A stretch of 64,000 nucleotides of DNA from Craurococcus roseus. Lineage in GTDB: Bacteria; Pseudomonadota; Alphaproteobacteria; Acetobacterales; Acetobacteraceae. The notes below the pieces were generated by a model, which saw only the letters and a list, made by a program, of their open reading frames with translations, made no database searches and was not told the origin of the DNA. The stretch spans positions 40,636-104,635 of the forward strand of contig NZ_BAAAFZ010000026.1 of NCBI RefSeq assembly GCF_039523795.1. Reading direction: 5' to 3'. Shown here in pieces: positions 37,995-47,408 of this stretch (position 1 is its first letter; every line of letters begins with the position of its first letter). Both the position numbers and the translations under genes were made by a program.

Positions 37995-39274
37995 GCGGCC
38001 TCCAGCTCCGCCAACGCCGCCGGCCGCTCCTCCTGGATGTCGCTGAAGCTCCGGAACTGCGCGAGGTAGTGGGCGTGCGCCCGCTCCCAGGCGTGGTCGT
38101 CCGGCTCGCCCCAAAGGCGGCGGTAGTCGGGCGAGGACGGGTAGGGGTAGAGCGGCACCGGGTCGTTGGCCCAGACGCCGTGGCGGCGCAGCCGGTCGCG
38201 CCAGTCCGCCACCATCTCCGGGTCGTCGCCTTCCGTCTTGATGAGGTTGGCCTGCACGAAGGGCACGGAGCGGCGGGCGTGGATGAGCCGCTCCGCCAGA
38301 TCGTCCGTGGTGGAGCGGCAGCGCTTGTCGAGCGCGGCGCGGCCTTCCTCCGTCAGGCTCTCCACGCCGGCCTCGATGGAAACGCAGCCGGCGGCGCCGA
38401 GCAGGTCGAGCATGTCCGGCTTCCACAGGTCGATGCGCGTCTGCACGCCGAAGCGCACCGGGCGCGGAACCAGCGCTTCGAGAAGCGGGCGCTGCGGCAG
38501 GAATATCTCGTCCACGAAGTAGACGTAGGTGACGCCCTGGGCGACCAGCCTGTCGATCTCCTCCAGCACGAGGTCGAGACGGCGCCGCCGGTAGGCGTCG
38601 CGGAAGTCGATCTTGGCGCAGAAGGTGCAGGTGTAGGGGCAGCCGCGCGAGGCCTCCACCTCGGCGCCCGGGCCGTCGGGCTCGGCGTCGAAGCGGTGGT
38701 GGTGGTGCCGGTGCCGGGCGATCCACTCGTCGGGCCAGCGCAACGCGGGCAGGGCGGTGAATTGCGCGGCGGCCGGGCCGCCGTTGACGCAGACCTCCCC
38801 GCCATCCCTGTAAGCGATGGAGGGCACGGCTCGGAAGCCGCACCCGGCCGTGGCCAGGCGTGCCACGATCTCCTCGCACTCGCCGCGCACCACCACGTCG
38901 GCGCCGAGCTTGTTCAGCGCCGCCCGGGGCGTCGCCGAGCCGTGCGGGCCGACGGCCACCGTGCGCCCGCCGCGTCCGCCCAGCGCCGCCAGGAACTCGC
39001 GCGGCACGCGCAGCTCCGGCTGGGCGCAGCGCCAGAACAGGTAGGTGGGCGCGGTGGAAACCACGGTCATGTCCGGCCGGAAGTCCGCCACCGCGTCCGC
39101 CAGCGCCCCCGTCGGCGTGCCGCACAGGTGCGCGTCGAGCATCAGCGCCTGGTGCCCGGCGGCTTCCAAAAGGGCCTTGCCGTAGCCCAACTCCAAGGGC
39201 AGGTGCGGCGCGCGGCAGCCGAAATAGATGCTGTTCCCGAAGGTCCAGGGCGGGTTGACGAGGGCGACCCTCAT
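37982..39274 (-). CDS. B12-binding domain radical SAM protein (TIGR04295-like)
   Basis: A 430-residue radical SAM enzyme with an N-terminal cobalamin-binding domain. The B12 motif DxHxxG is at 47-52 (DAHLCG) and the [4Fe-4S] cysteines CxxxCxxC are Cys212, Cys216 and Cys219 in RGCPYTCTFC. The N-terminus VNPPWTFGNSIYFGCRAPHLPLELGY is typical of the class. Such enzymes do radical methylations or ring rearrangements at unreactive carbons. An odd histidine-rich stretch ARHRHHHHRFD lies just before the cluster motif. The ATG overlaps the epimerase stop (39271-39274). The substrate is presumably an intermediate of the surrounding glycan pathway. Confidence 0.9.
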   Translation of the reverse strand: MRVALVNPPWTFGNSIYFGCRAPHLPLELGYGKALLEAAGHQALMLDAHLCGTPTGALADAVADFRPDMTVVSTAPTYLFWRCAQPELRVPREFLAALGGRGGRTVAVGPHGSATPRAALNKLGADVVVRGECEEIVARLATAGCGFRAVPSIAYRDGGEVCVNGGPAAAQFTALPALRWPDEWIARHRHHHHRFDAEPDGPGAEVEASRGCPYTCTFCAKIDFRDAYRRRRLDLVLEEIDRLVAQGVTYVYFVDEIFLPQRPLLEALVPRPVRFGVQTRIDLWKPDMLDLLGAAGCVSIEAGVESLTEEGRAALDKRCRSTTDDLAERLIHARRSVPFVQANLIKTEGDDPEMVADWRDRLRRHGVWANDPVPLYPYPSSPDYRRLWGEPDDHAWERAHAHYLAQFRSFSDIQEERPAALAELEAACCR

Positions 39275-40353
39275 TGCGCCGCCTCCACCGCACGGGCCCT
39301 CGCCACGGCGGCGTGCTCCTCCCGCAGCCAGCGCGCGAGCGACGCGACGCCTTCCCGCCAGGGGCGTGCGGGGCCGAGGCCCAGTTCCCGCGCCGCGCGG
39401 CGCGTGTCCGACACGTAGTAGCGCTGGTCGCCCCCGCGCCAATCCGCGTACCGCGCTTCCACGGGGCGCCCGGTGAGCTCCCCGATGAAGGCGATCACCC
39501 GCCGCAAGCTCACCGCGTTGGCCGGGCCGCCGCCGAGGTTGAAGGCGCACCCCGCCACGGCATCGATGCGCGCCCAAGCGGAAAGGTAGGCTTCGACGGC
39601 GTCGCCCACGTCCAGCACGTCGCGCACCTGGCGGCCGTCCCCGTAGACGCTGATCGGCTCGCCGCGCAACGCGCGGATGAGGAAGTGGGCGATCCAGCCC
39701 TGGTCCTCCGTGCCCATCTGCCGCGGGCCGTAGACGCAGCTCATCCGCATGACCGCGGCCGGCAGGCCGAAGGAACGGGCGTAGTCCAGCACGTACTGGT
39801 CCGCCGCGCCCTTGGAGCAGCCGTAGGGCGTGTGGAAGTCGAGCGGCCGGCCCTCGCCGATGCCGTGGGCGCGCAAAGCGGGGTCGCGCGGCGCGTAGGC
39901 GTCGTCGCCTTCGACGGCGAGCTCCACGTCGGCCAAGTCGCCGTAGACCTTGTTGGTGCTGGCGAAGACCAGCGGCGCCGGCCCGCCGGCGCGCCGGCGC
40001 AGCGCTTCCAGCACGGCGAAGGTGCCTTGGAGGTTCACCGCGAAATCCGTGCGCGGGTCCGCCATGCTGGTGGTCACCGCCACCTGGGCCGCCAAGTGGA
40101 ACACCGCGCCGGCCTCCGCCGCCGCGCGGTTCAACTCCGCCTCGTTGCGGATGTCGGCCACGACGGCGGACACGCGGCGCGGGTGCCGCGCCTTCAGCCA
40201 AGCGAGGTTGGCCTCCACGCCCGGACGCGCCAACGCGTCGTAGACCAGGACTTCGTGCCCGTCGCGGGCGAGGCGGTCGGCGAGGTTGGACCCGATGAAG
40301 CCCGCCCCACCCGTCACCAGGACAGGCCGGCCGCCCAGGATCGCGCCGCTCAC
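39271..40353 (-). CDS. NAD-dependent epimerase/dehydratase, CDP-paratose 2-epimerase-like
   Basis: A 360-residue extended SDR. NAD motif VLVTGGAGFIGSNLADRLA near the start, FASTNKVYGDLADVELAVEGDD, then the catalytic Tyr/Lys block FHTPYGCSKGAADQYVLDYARSFG and VMRMSCVYGPRQMGTEDQGW. STNKVYGDL together with GCSKGAADQY matches CDP-paratose/tyvelose 2-epimerase relatives, so a C2 or C4 epimerisation of a nucleotide sugar is likely. The GTG start at 40353 overlaps the stop of the next epimerase gene (GTGA). Second gene of the minus operon. Confidence 0.88.
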   Translation of the reverse strand: MSGAILGGRPVLVTGGAGFIGSNLADRLARDGHEVLVYDALARPGVEANLAWLKARHPRRVSAVVADIRNEAELNRAAAEAGAVFHLAAQVAVTTSMADPRTDFAVNLQGTFAVLEALRRRAGGPAPLVFASTNKVYGDLADVELAVEGDDAYAPRDPALRAHGIGEGRPLDFHTPYGCSKGAADQYVLDYARSFGLPAAVMRMSCVYGPRQMGTEDQGWIAHFLIRALRGEPISVYGDGRQVRDVLDVGDAVEAYLSAWARIDAVAGCAFNLGGGPANAVSLRRVIAFIGELTGRPVEARYADWRGGDQRYYVSDTRRAARELGLGPARPWREGVASLARWLREEHAAVARARAVEAAQ

Positions 40354-41465
40354 GCCACCAAGCCCCGCGCTTCCAGCTCGCGCCGCGCCTGCGCCACGCG
40401 GTCTTCGGCCTGCTGCCGCGCCACCCACTCGGCCAGTTCGGCCAAGCCGCGCCCGAAATCGCGGGGCGCGCCCAGGCCCAGTTCCGTCCGCGCCTTGGTC
40501 AGATCGGCGATGCAGTGGCGGATGTCGCCGGCGCGCGCCTTGCCGGCGATCTCGGGCCGGAGGCCGGAGCGGCCCATCGCTTCGGCGAGCAGGGCGGCGA
40601 CCTCCTCCACGGAACGGTCCTCGCCGGAAGCGATGTTGTACACCTCGCCCGGCGCTCTGGGGTGGTCCAGGGCCAGCAGGAAGGCGCGGGCTATGTCCTC
40701 CACATGGACGAAATCGCGCCGTTGCTTCCCGTCCTCGAAGACCATCGGCGCTTGGCCGTTGTGGATTCGCGAGGCGAAGATCGCCAGCACGCCGGTATAG
40801 GGGTTGGAGAGCGCTTGGCCCGGCCCGTAGACGTTCCACAGGCGCAGCGCCACGCCCTCCATGCCGTAGGCCGGGGCGAGCGTCAGCGTCAGCCGCTCCT
40901 GCACGTGCTTGGTGATGGCGTAGACGGAGGCGAGGGCGGGCCGTTTCCACTCCGGCGTCGGCACCGGGACGAGCGGGCGGCCCCGGTCGTCCACCGGGTC
41001 CCAAGGCGCGCCTGCCCCGGTGCGCGGCCGCCGCACGGCGTCCTCCACCAAACCCCCGTCAGCGGTGCGGTAGAGTCCTTCGCCGTATATGCTCATGGAG
41101 GAGGCGACCACCACGCGCTTCACCGGCCGTTCGATGAGCTGCTGGAACAGGATGGCGGTGCCGTGGTCGTTGACGGAAACGTATCGGTCGACGGCGTACA
41201 TGCTCTGCCCGACGCCAACCTCCGCCGCGAGGTGGACGACCTTGTCCACGCCCGCCAGCGAGCGCCGCACCACGCCATCGTCGCGCACGTCGCCCACCAC
41301 CAGTTCCGTGTCCGGATCGAGTTCGTCGGGCCTACCGCGCCCGCCGTGAACCTGTTCTATCAAGCTGTCGAGCACGCGGACCCGGTGCCCTTCGGCGAGC
41401 AGCGCCCGCGCCAAGTGGCGCCCGATGAAGCCCGCCCCCCCGGTGATCAGTATCGTGTCCGCCAA
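40350..41465 (-). CDS. NAD-dependent nucleotide-sugar epimerase (dTDP-L-rhamnose 4-epimerase-like)
   Basis: A 371-residue SDR epimerase and first gene of the seven-gene minus operon. The NAD motif is ILITGGAGFIGRHLARALL; ASSMSIYGEGLYR and the catalytic pair in SVYAITKHVQERL are followed by LRLWNVYGPGQALSNPYTGV, which is typical of the WbiB-like 4-epimerases. No ATG fits; the TTG at 41465 is preceded by GGAGGGTGG at a good distance and gives LADTILITGG. Its promoter must lie in the 342-base gap shared with the divergent inositol-phosphate synthase gene. Confidence 0.88.
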   Translation of the reverse strand: MADTILITGGAGFIGRHLARALLAEGHRVRVLDSLIEQVHGGRGRPDELDPDTELVVGDVRDDGVVRRSLAGVDKVVHLAAEVGVGQSMYAVDRYVSVNDHGTAILFQQLIERPVKRVVVASSMSIYGEGLYRTADGGLVEDAVRRPRTGAGAPWDPVDDRGRPLVPVPTPEWKRPALASVYAITKHVQERLTLTLAPAYGMEGVALRLWNVYGPGQALSNPYTGVLAIFASRIHNGQAPMVFEDGKQRRDFVHVEDIARAFLLALDHPRAPGEVYNIASGEDRSVEEVAALLAEAMGRSGLRPEIAGKARAGDIRHCIADLTKARTELGLGAPRDFGRGLAELAEWVARQQAEDRVAQARRELEARGLVA

Positions 41466-41807
41466 ACGCCACCCTCCGGCCTGCTCTGTCGTGCTCAACG
41501 CGGGCGCCGCGGCCTCGTGGCCGGCCGACCCTGAATCCCGAGTACCTCGCCCGCTTCTCGCCTTTATGTGAGCGGCCGGGCAAGGCAGGAATTGCTTCAC
41601 ACTGCCGCGAGCACTCCTGCGCATCGCACCGGGGGGGCCTTCACGTTCGGGTAAGTTGAAGCCACCCTCACGACCCAACGCCCCGAACCAGAGTTCATCC
41701 CGTCTGTTTGTTGCACACGCCGGAGAGGTACACGGATTGCTCCGAGCCACGTCGCGTCTTTTCGCACCTGCGCTGTCGCACATCCCTTCCGCCACAAGGC
41801 CGGCGCC
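41466..41807. promoter_or_regulatory. Shared divergent promoter region of the glycan/inositol cluster
   Basis: A 342-base non-coding gap, less GC-rich than its surroundings between about 41560 and 41760, between the two divergent operons. It must contain the promoters of both. A small dyad CTTCA/TTGAAG lies near 41639-41661. No open frame here looks like a gene. Confidence 0.5.
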
Positions 41808-42890
41808 GTGAGCCGGAAGCTCCGCGTCGGTGTCGTGGGGTTGGGAAACTGCGCGTCCTCGTTCGTGCAGGGCCTGTCTTATTACCGCGACACGCCGGCG
41901 AACGAGCCCGTACCGGGCCTCACCCACGTCGAAATCGGCGGTTACGGGGTGGGGGACATCGAGATTTCGGCCGCCTTCGACGTCAGCGCCGCCAAGGTCG
42001 GACGTGACGTTTCGGAAGCGGTGTTCGCGCCGCCCAACAACACCGCGCGCTTCGCCGCGTCCGTGCCGCCGACCGGCGTGCGGGTGGAGCGCGGCCCGAC
42101 GCTGGACGGCCTCGGCCGCTACCTCCGCGAGGAAGTGGAGGAAGCGGACGCGCCGGCGGCGGACGTCGCCGCGGTGTTGGAACGGTCCCGCACAGACGTG
42201 GTGGTGTCCTACCTGCCGGTAGGCTCCCAGCGGGCGACGGAATGGTACGCAGAGCAGGCGCTCAACGCCGGTTGCGGATTCGTCAACTGCATCCCGGTGT
42301 TCATCGCCTCCGATCCGGCGTGGCGGAAGCGCTTCGAGGAGCGCGGGCTTCCGCTGGTGGGCGACGACATTAAGAGCCAAGTCGGCGCCACCATCGTTCA
42401 CCGGGTGCTGGCCAACCTGTTCCGGGAGCGGGGCGTGCGGCTGGACCGCACCTACCAGCTCAACTTCGGCGGCAACGCCGACTTCCGGAACATGCTGGAG
42501 AGGGAACGGCTCGAATCGAAAAAGGTCTCCAAGACCCAAGCCGTGACCAGCCAGTTCGGCGTGCCGCTCGCCGCGAACGACGTCCACGTTGGACCTAGCG
42601 ACCACGTGCCCTGGCTCGGCGACCGGAAGTTCGCCCACATCAGGTTGGAGGGCACCGGCTTCGGTGGGATGCCGCTTAACCTGGAGCTCAAGTTGGAAGT
42701 GTGGGATTCGCCGAATTCCGCCGGCGTCGTCATCGACGCCGTGCGCTGCGCCAAGCTCGCGCTCGACCGGGGCACGGGTGGCGCCCTGGTCGGCCCGTCG
42801 AGTTGGTTCATGAAGTCGCCGCCCCAGCAATTCGACGACGAGGAGGCGCGCGAACGCACGCTGCGCTTCGTCGCAGGCGAAGATTGCTGA
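41808..42890 (+). CDS. ino1: Myo-inositol-1-phosphate synthase
   Basis: A 360-residue bacterial-type inositol-phosphate synthase. It converts glucose-6-phosphate to myo-inositol-3-phosphate with an NAD+-dependent internal redox cycle. Rossmann motif VGVVGLGNCASSFVQGLSYY at the start, AFDVSAAKVGRDVSEAVF, then VSYLPVGSQRATEWYAEQAL, GDDIKSQVGATIVHRVLA and LNFGGNADFRNM, with catalytic lysines in LESKKVSKTQAV. It starts at a GTG. First gene of the plus operon, followed after nine bases by a histidine phosphatase that could dephosphorylate its product. Inositol synthesis is uncommon in Alphaproteobacteria, so its placement in this cluster is informative. Confidence 0.95.
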   Translation: MSRKLRVGVVGLGNCASSFVQGLSYYRDTPANEPVPGLTHVEIGGYGVGDIEISAAFDVSAAKVGRDVSEAVFAPPNNTARFAASVPPTGVRVERGPTLDGLGRYLREEVEEADAPAADVAAVLERSRTDVVVSYLPVGSQRATEWYAEQALNAGCGFVNCIPVFIASDPAWRKRFEERGLPLVGDDIKSQVGATIVHRVLANLFRERGVRLDRTYQLNFGGNADFRNMLERERLESKKVSKTQAVTSQFGVPLAANDVHVGPSDHVPWLGDRKFAHIRLEGTGFGGMPLNLELKLEVWDSPNSAGVVIDAVRCAKLALDRGTGGALVGPSSWFMKSPPQQFDDEEARERTLRFVAGEDC

Positions 42891-42899
42891 GCCGGAGCC

Positions 42900-43499
42900 G
42901 TGGCCACCACCGTCTACTTGGTGCGGCACGCCGCCCACGACCGCGTGGACAGCGTCCTGTGCGGCCGGATGCTCGGCGTGGGCCTGGGCGAGGACGGGCG
43001 CTGGCAGGCCGAAGCCCTGGCGCGCCACTTTGGCCGGAAGGCGGTGGACGCCGTCTGGACCAGCCCGGTCCAGCGCGCCCGCGAAACGGCGGAGCCCATC
43101 GCCGCCGAGCTCGGCCTCATCGCCTGGGACAGCGACGCGCTGTGCGAGATCGACTTCGGCGCCTGGACCGGCCGGGACTTCGCCGTCCTGCGCGACGATC
43201 CGCTCTGGCACCGTTGGAACGAGGCGCGCGGCAGCGAGCGGCCGCCTGGCGGGGAGTCCATGGCCGAAGCGCAGGCGCGGGCGATAGGTGAACTGGAGCG
43301 CGCCCGCGAGGAGCACCCGGAAGGGGGCGTGGTGCTCGTGAGCCACGGCGACGTCATCAAAGCCATGGTGGCTGGGGTGCTCGGGCTGCCGCTCGACGCC
43401 CACGCGCGTTTCGACATCGCGCCGGCTTCGGTGAGCGCTCTGGCCGTCTGGGAAGGGGGAGGGAAGGTGCTGCGCATGAACGAGACCGTCGCGGCATGA
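42900..43499 (+). CDS. Histidine phosphatase family protein (RHA variant)
   Basis: A 199-residue phosphoglycerate-mutase-like phosphatase. The catalytic motif is VYLVRHAAHD, His10 followed by Ala rather than the usual Gly. Other blocks are SPVQRARETAEPIA, the acidic CEIDFGAWTGRDF and the second histidine in VVLVSHGDVIKAMVAGVLG. It starts at GTG 42900, right after ino1, and its stop overlaps the next ATG (43496-43499). The position suggests dephosphorylation of inositol phosphate or of a glycosyl-inositol phosphate; this is inferred from context. Confidence 0.9.
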   Translation: MATTVYLVRHAAHDRVDSVLCGRMLGVGLGEDGRWQAEALARHFGRKAVDAVWTSPVQRARETAEPIAAELGLIAWDSDALCEIDFGAWTGRDFAVLRDDPLWHRWNEARGSERPPGGESMAEAQARAIGELERAREEHPEGGVVLVSHGDVIKAMVAGVLGLPLDAHARFDIAPASVSALAVWEGGGKVLRMNETVAA

Positions 43500-44605
43500 G
43501 GATCGCGTTCTACGGATCGAGCCTGCTGTCCTCCTACTGGAATGGCGCCGCCACCTACTACCGCGGCCTGCTCCGCGATCTCGCCCCACGCGGTTATTCG
43601 ATCACCTTCTACGAGCCCAACGCCTTCGACCGGCAGCAACACCGCGACATCGAGCCGCCGTCCTGGGCCGCCGTGCGCGTGTACCCGGCGACGGAGGCGG
43701 GGCTGCGCTCGGTGCTGGCGGAGGCCGCCGCCGCGGACGTGGTGGTGAAGGCCAGCGGCGTCGGCGTCTTCGACGGGGAGCTGCTGGAAGGCGTGGTCGC
43801 GGCCTCGCGCCCGGAAGCGGTGCGGGTCTTCTGGGACGTGGACGCGCCGGCGACCCTGGCGGAACTGCGCGCCGACGGGCCGGGCCACCCGCTGCGCCGC
43901 GCGCTTCCCTCGCTCGACCTGGTGCTGACCTACGGCGGCGGGCCGCCTGTGGTGGAGGCCTACGAAGGCTTCGGCGCGCGGCGCTGCGTGCCGGTCTACA
44001 ACGCCCTCGACCCGGACACTCACCACCCGGAGGCGGCCGATCCGCGCTTCGCCGCCGACCTGTCCTTCCTCGGCAACCGGTTGCCGGACCGCGAAGCGCG
44101 TGTGGAGGAGTTCTTCCTCCGTCCGGCGGCGCTGCTGCCGGACCGGCGGTTCCTCATCGGCGGCAACGGCTGGGGCGACAAGGCGATGCCCGCCAACGTG
44201 CGGCACCTCGGCCACGTGGGCACGCGAGACCACAACGCTTTCAACGCGTCCTCCCTCGCCGTGCTCAACATCGCCCGCGACAGCATGGCGGCCGTCGGCT
44301 TCTCGCCGGCCACCCGCGTGTTCGAGGCGGCGGGCGCGGGCGCCTGCCTCGTCACCGACGCCTGGGTCGGGTTGGAGCTCTTCTTGAAGAACGGCGAGGA
44401 GGTGCTCGTGGCCCGCGACGGGGCGGACGTGGCGGCGCACCTGGCCGCGCTGACGCCCGGCCGGGCGAAGGCCGTCGGCGAGGCCGGGCGGGCGCGAGTC
44501 CTGGCGGAGCACACCTACGCCCGCCGCGGGGCGCAGGTGGACTCGCTGCTCCGGGAGGAGGCGGCCCGCAAGCGAGCGTCGCATTCGGCGAGGGGCGCGG
44601 CGTGA
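43496..44605 (+). CDS. CgeB-type glycosyltransferase (second paralogue)
   Basis: A 369-residue GT-B glycosyltransferase. The N-terminus MRIAFYGSSLLSSYWNGAATYYRGLLRDL parallels the other two CgeB proteins in the cluster. The donor-site half has LSFLGNRLPDREARVEEFFLRPA, FLIGGNGWGDKAMPANV and SMAAVGFSPATRVFEAAGAGACLVTDAWVG. It overlaps both the preceding phosphatase gene (ATGA) and the following CgeB gene (GTGA), so the three are translationally coupled. The donor and acceptor are unknown. Confidence 0.9.
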   Translation: MRIAFYGSSLLSSYWNGAATYYRGLLRDLAPRGYSITFYEPNAFDRQQHRDIEPPSWAAVRVYPATEAGLRSVLAEAAAADVVVKASGVGVFDGELLEGVVAASRPEAVRVFWDVDAPATLAELRADGPGHPLRRALPSLDLVLTYGGGPPVVEAYEGFGARRCVPVYNALDPDTHHPEAADPRFAADLSFLGNRLPDREARVEEFFLRPAALLPDRRFLIGGNGWGDKAMPANVRHLGHVGTRDHNAFNASSLAVLNIARDSMAAVGFSPATRVFEAAGAGACLVTDAWVGLELFLKNGEEVLVARDGADVAAHLAALTPGRAKAVGEAGRARVLAEHTYARRGAQVDSLLREEAARKRASHSARGAA

Positions 44606-45749
44606 GCGGGCCGCCGCGGGAATCGCTGCGCGTCGTCGTGCTCGGCCTCAGCCTGTCATCCTCCTGGGGGAACGGCCACGCCACCACCTACCGCGCGCTG
44701 CTGAGGGCCTTCGCCGCGCTCGGCCACGACGTGCTGTTCCTGGAGCGCGACGTGCCCTGGTACGCGGCGCACCGCGACACGCCCGATCCCGGCTTCTGCC
44801 GCTTGGCGCTCTACTCTGACCTCCCGGGCCTCGAATCGCACCGGTGCGCGATCGCGGAGGCCGACGCCGTCGTCGTCGGTTCCTACGTGCCGGAGGGCGT
44901 CGCGGTCGGGCGGCTCGCGCAGGAGTGGGCGCGCGGCGCCACCGCCTTCTACGACATCGACACGCCGGTGACGCTCGCCAAGCTCGCCCGTGCCGACGAG
45001 GAATACCTGTCCGCCGCGCTCATCCCGGGCTTCGACCTGTACCTGTCCTTCACTGGCGGGCCGACGCTCGACGCCTTGGAGCGGCGCTACGGCGCGCGGG
45101 CGGCGCGGCCGCTCTTCTGTTCGGTGGACCCGGCGGCCTACCGGCCGCTGCCCGGGGCGCCGGTCCGCTGGGACCTCAGCTACCTCGGCACCTACAGCCC
45201 CGACCGCCAGCCGGCGCTGGAGCGCCTGCTCCTCGAACCCGCCCGCCGAGCGCCGGGGCGGCGCTTCGCGGTGGCCGGGCCGCAGTACCCCACTGGGATC
45301 GAATGGCCCGGCAACGTCGAGCGCCTGGAGCACGTGCCGCCCGCGGATCACCCGGCCTTCTACGCCGCGAGCCGCTTCACGCTGAACGTCACCCGCGCCG
45401 ACATGGTGCGCGCGGGGCACAGCCCGAGCGTCCGGCTGTTCGAGGCCGCCGCCTGTGGCACGCCCATCCTGTCGGACACGTGGGAGGGGCTGGACGCCAT
45501 CCTCGCCCCCGGCGCGGAAATCGCCTTGGCCGGGGCGCCGGAGGACGTGCTGGCCGCCCTCGACTGGCCGGAAGAGCGCCGCCGAGCCCTTGCCCACGCG
45601 GCGCGTGGCCGCGTCCTCGCCGGGCACACCGCGGCGCACCGTGCCGGCGAACTGGAAACGCATCTCCGCGCGGCCATCGCGCGACGCCGGCAAGGCGGGG
45701 GGCGCCGCCGCGCCGTTGCCGCCCGCCCCGCAGACGCACAGGTGAGCTT

Positions 45750-45753
<4 letters not shown>
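44602..45753 (+). CDS. CgeB-type glycosyltransferase (third paralogue)
   Basis: A 383-residue member of the same family. Near its start is VVLGLSLSSSWGNGHATTYRALLRAF, then FYDIDTPVTLAKLARADEEYLS (a DxD-like segment), FDLYLSFTGGPTLDALERRYG, WDLSYLGTYSPDRQPALERLLLEPA and the donor-site DMVRAGHSPSVRLFEAAACGTPILSDTWEG. It starts at a GTG overlapping the previous gene's stop. Its own TGA overlaps the TTG start of the next gene. Probably acts consecutively with the preceding CgeB. Confidence 0.9.
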
Positions 45754-46787
<1,034 letters not shown>

Positions 46788-46818
46788 GGCCGGTGCCGGG
46801 CGCCGGCGGGCCGCGGCC

Positions 46819-47391
46819 GTGACGCCGGAGATCGCCGCGCTCGACCTGCGGCACGAGCGCTGGGCGAGGATGTTCGTCGCCACCGTCCGCCTGCCGGACG
46901 GCGGCACCGCTCTCCGCGACGTCGAGGACCACGGGCAGGCGGTGGCGGTGCTGCCCTACGACCCGGAGCGGCGGGCGGCACTGCTGGTCCGCCAGTTCCG
47001 CGCGCCGCCCTTCCACGCGGCCGGCGAAGCGCAGATGCTGGAAGCGCCGGCCGGGCGGTTGGACGAGGACGACCCCGAAGCCTGCGCGCGGCGCGAAGCG
47101 ATGGAGGAGGTCGGGCTGCGATTGGGCGCCTTGGAGCCCGTGGTCTTCGCCTGGACCATGCCGGCGCTCTCCACGGAGCGGGCGCACCTGTTCCTCGCGC
47201 CCTACCGCGCCGCGGACCGCGTCGGGGCCGGCGGCGGGCTGTCCTCGGAACAGGAGGGCATCTCCGTCGCCGAGATGCCGCTCGCCGAACTCGCCGCCAT
47301 GGCGGACGCGGGCGCGCTGACGGAGCTGAAGCTCTTCGCGCTGTTGCAGACGCTCCGGCTGCGGCGGCCGGAGCTGTTCGCGCCGCCCTGA
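46819..47391 (+). CDS. Nudix hydrolase (ADP-ribose/GDP-mannose pyrophosphatase type)
   Basis: A 190-residue Nudix enzyme. The Nudix box runs GRLDEDDPEACARREAMEEVG; the REAMEEVG metal-binding core is intact, while the first conserved Glu of the consensus is Asp, as in some NudK-like members. Before it lie AVLPYDPERRAALLVRQFRAP and EAPAGRLDE, which mark the nucleotide-sugar/ADP-ribose branch. It starts 32 bases after the UDP-xylose synthase-like gene and is the last plus-strand gene of the region. It may clear nucleotide-sugar side products, or be unrelated housekeeping. Confidence 0.9.
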   Translation: MTPEIAALDLRHERWARMFVATVRLPDGGTALRDVEDHGQAVAVLPYDPERRAALLVRQFRAPPFHAAGEAQMLEAPAGRLDEDDPEACARREAMEEVGLRLGALEPVVFAWTMPALSTERAHLFLAPYRAADRVGAGGGLSSEQEGISVAEMPLAELAAMADAGALTELKLFALLQTLRLRRPELFAPP

Positions 47392-47408
47392 ACAGCGGCC
47401 GTGCCGTC

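Noticed and set aside
41597..41797. A 66-codon minus-strand frame in the divergent cluster promoter region
   Set aside because: No protein-like pattern, no ribosome site, and it would overlap the promoter region of ino1.
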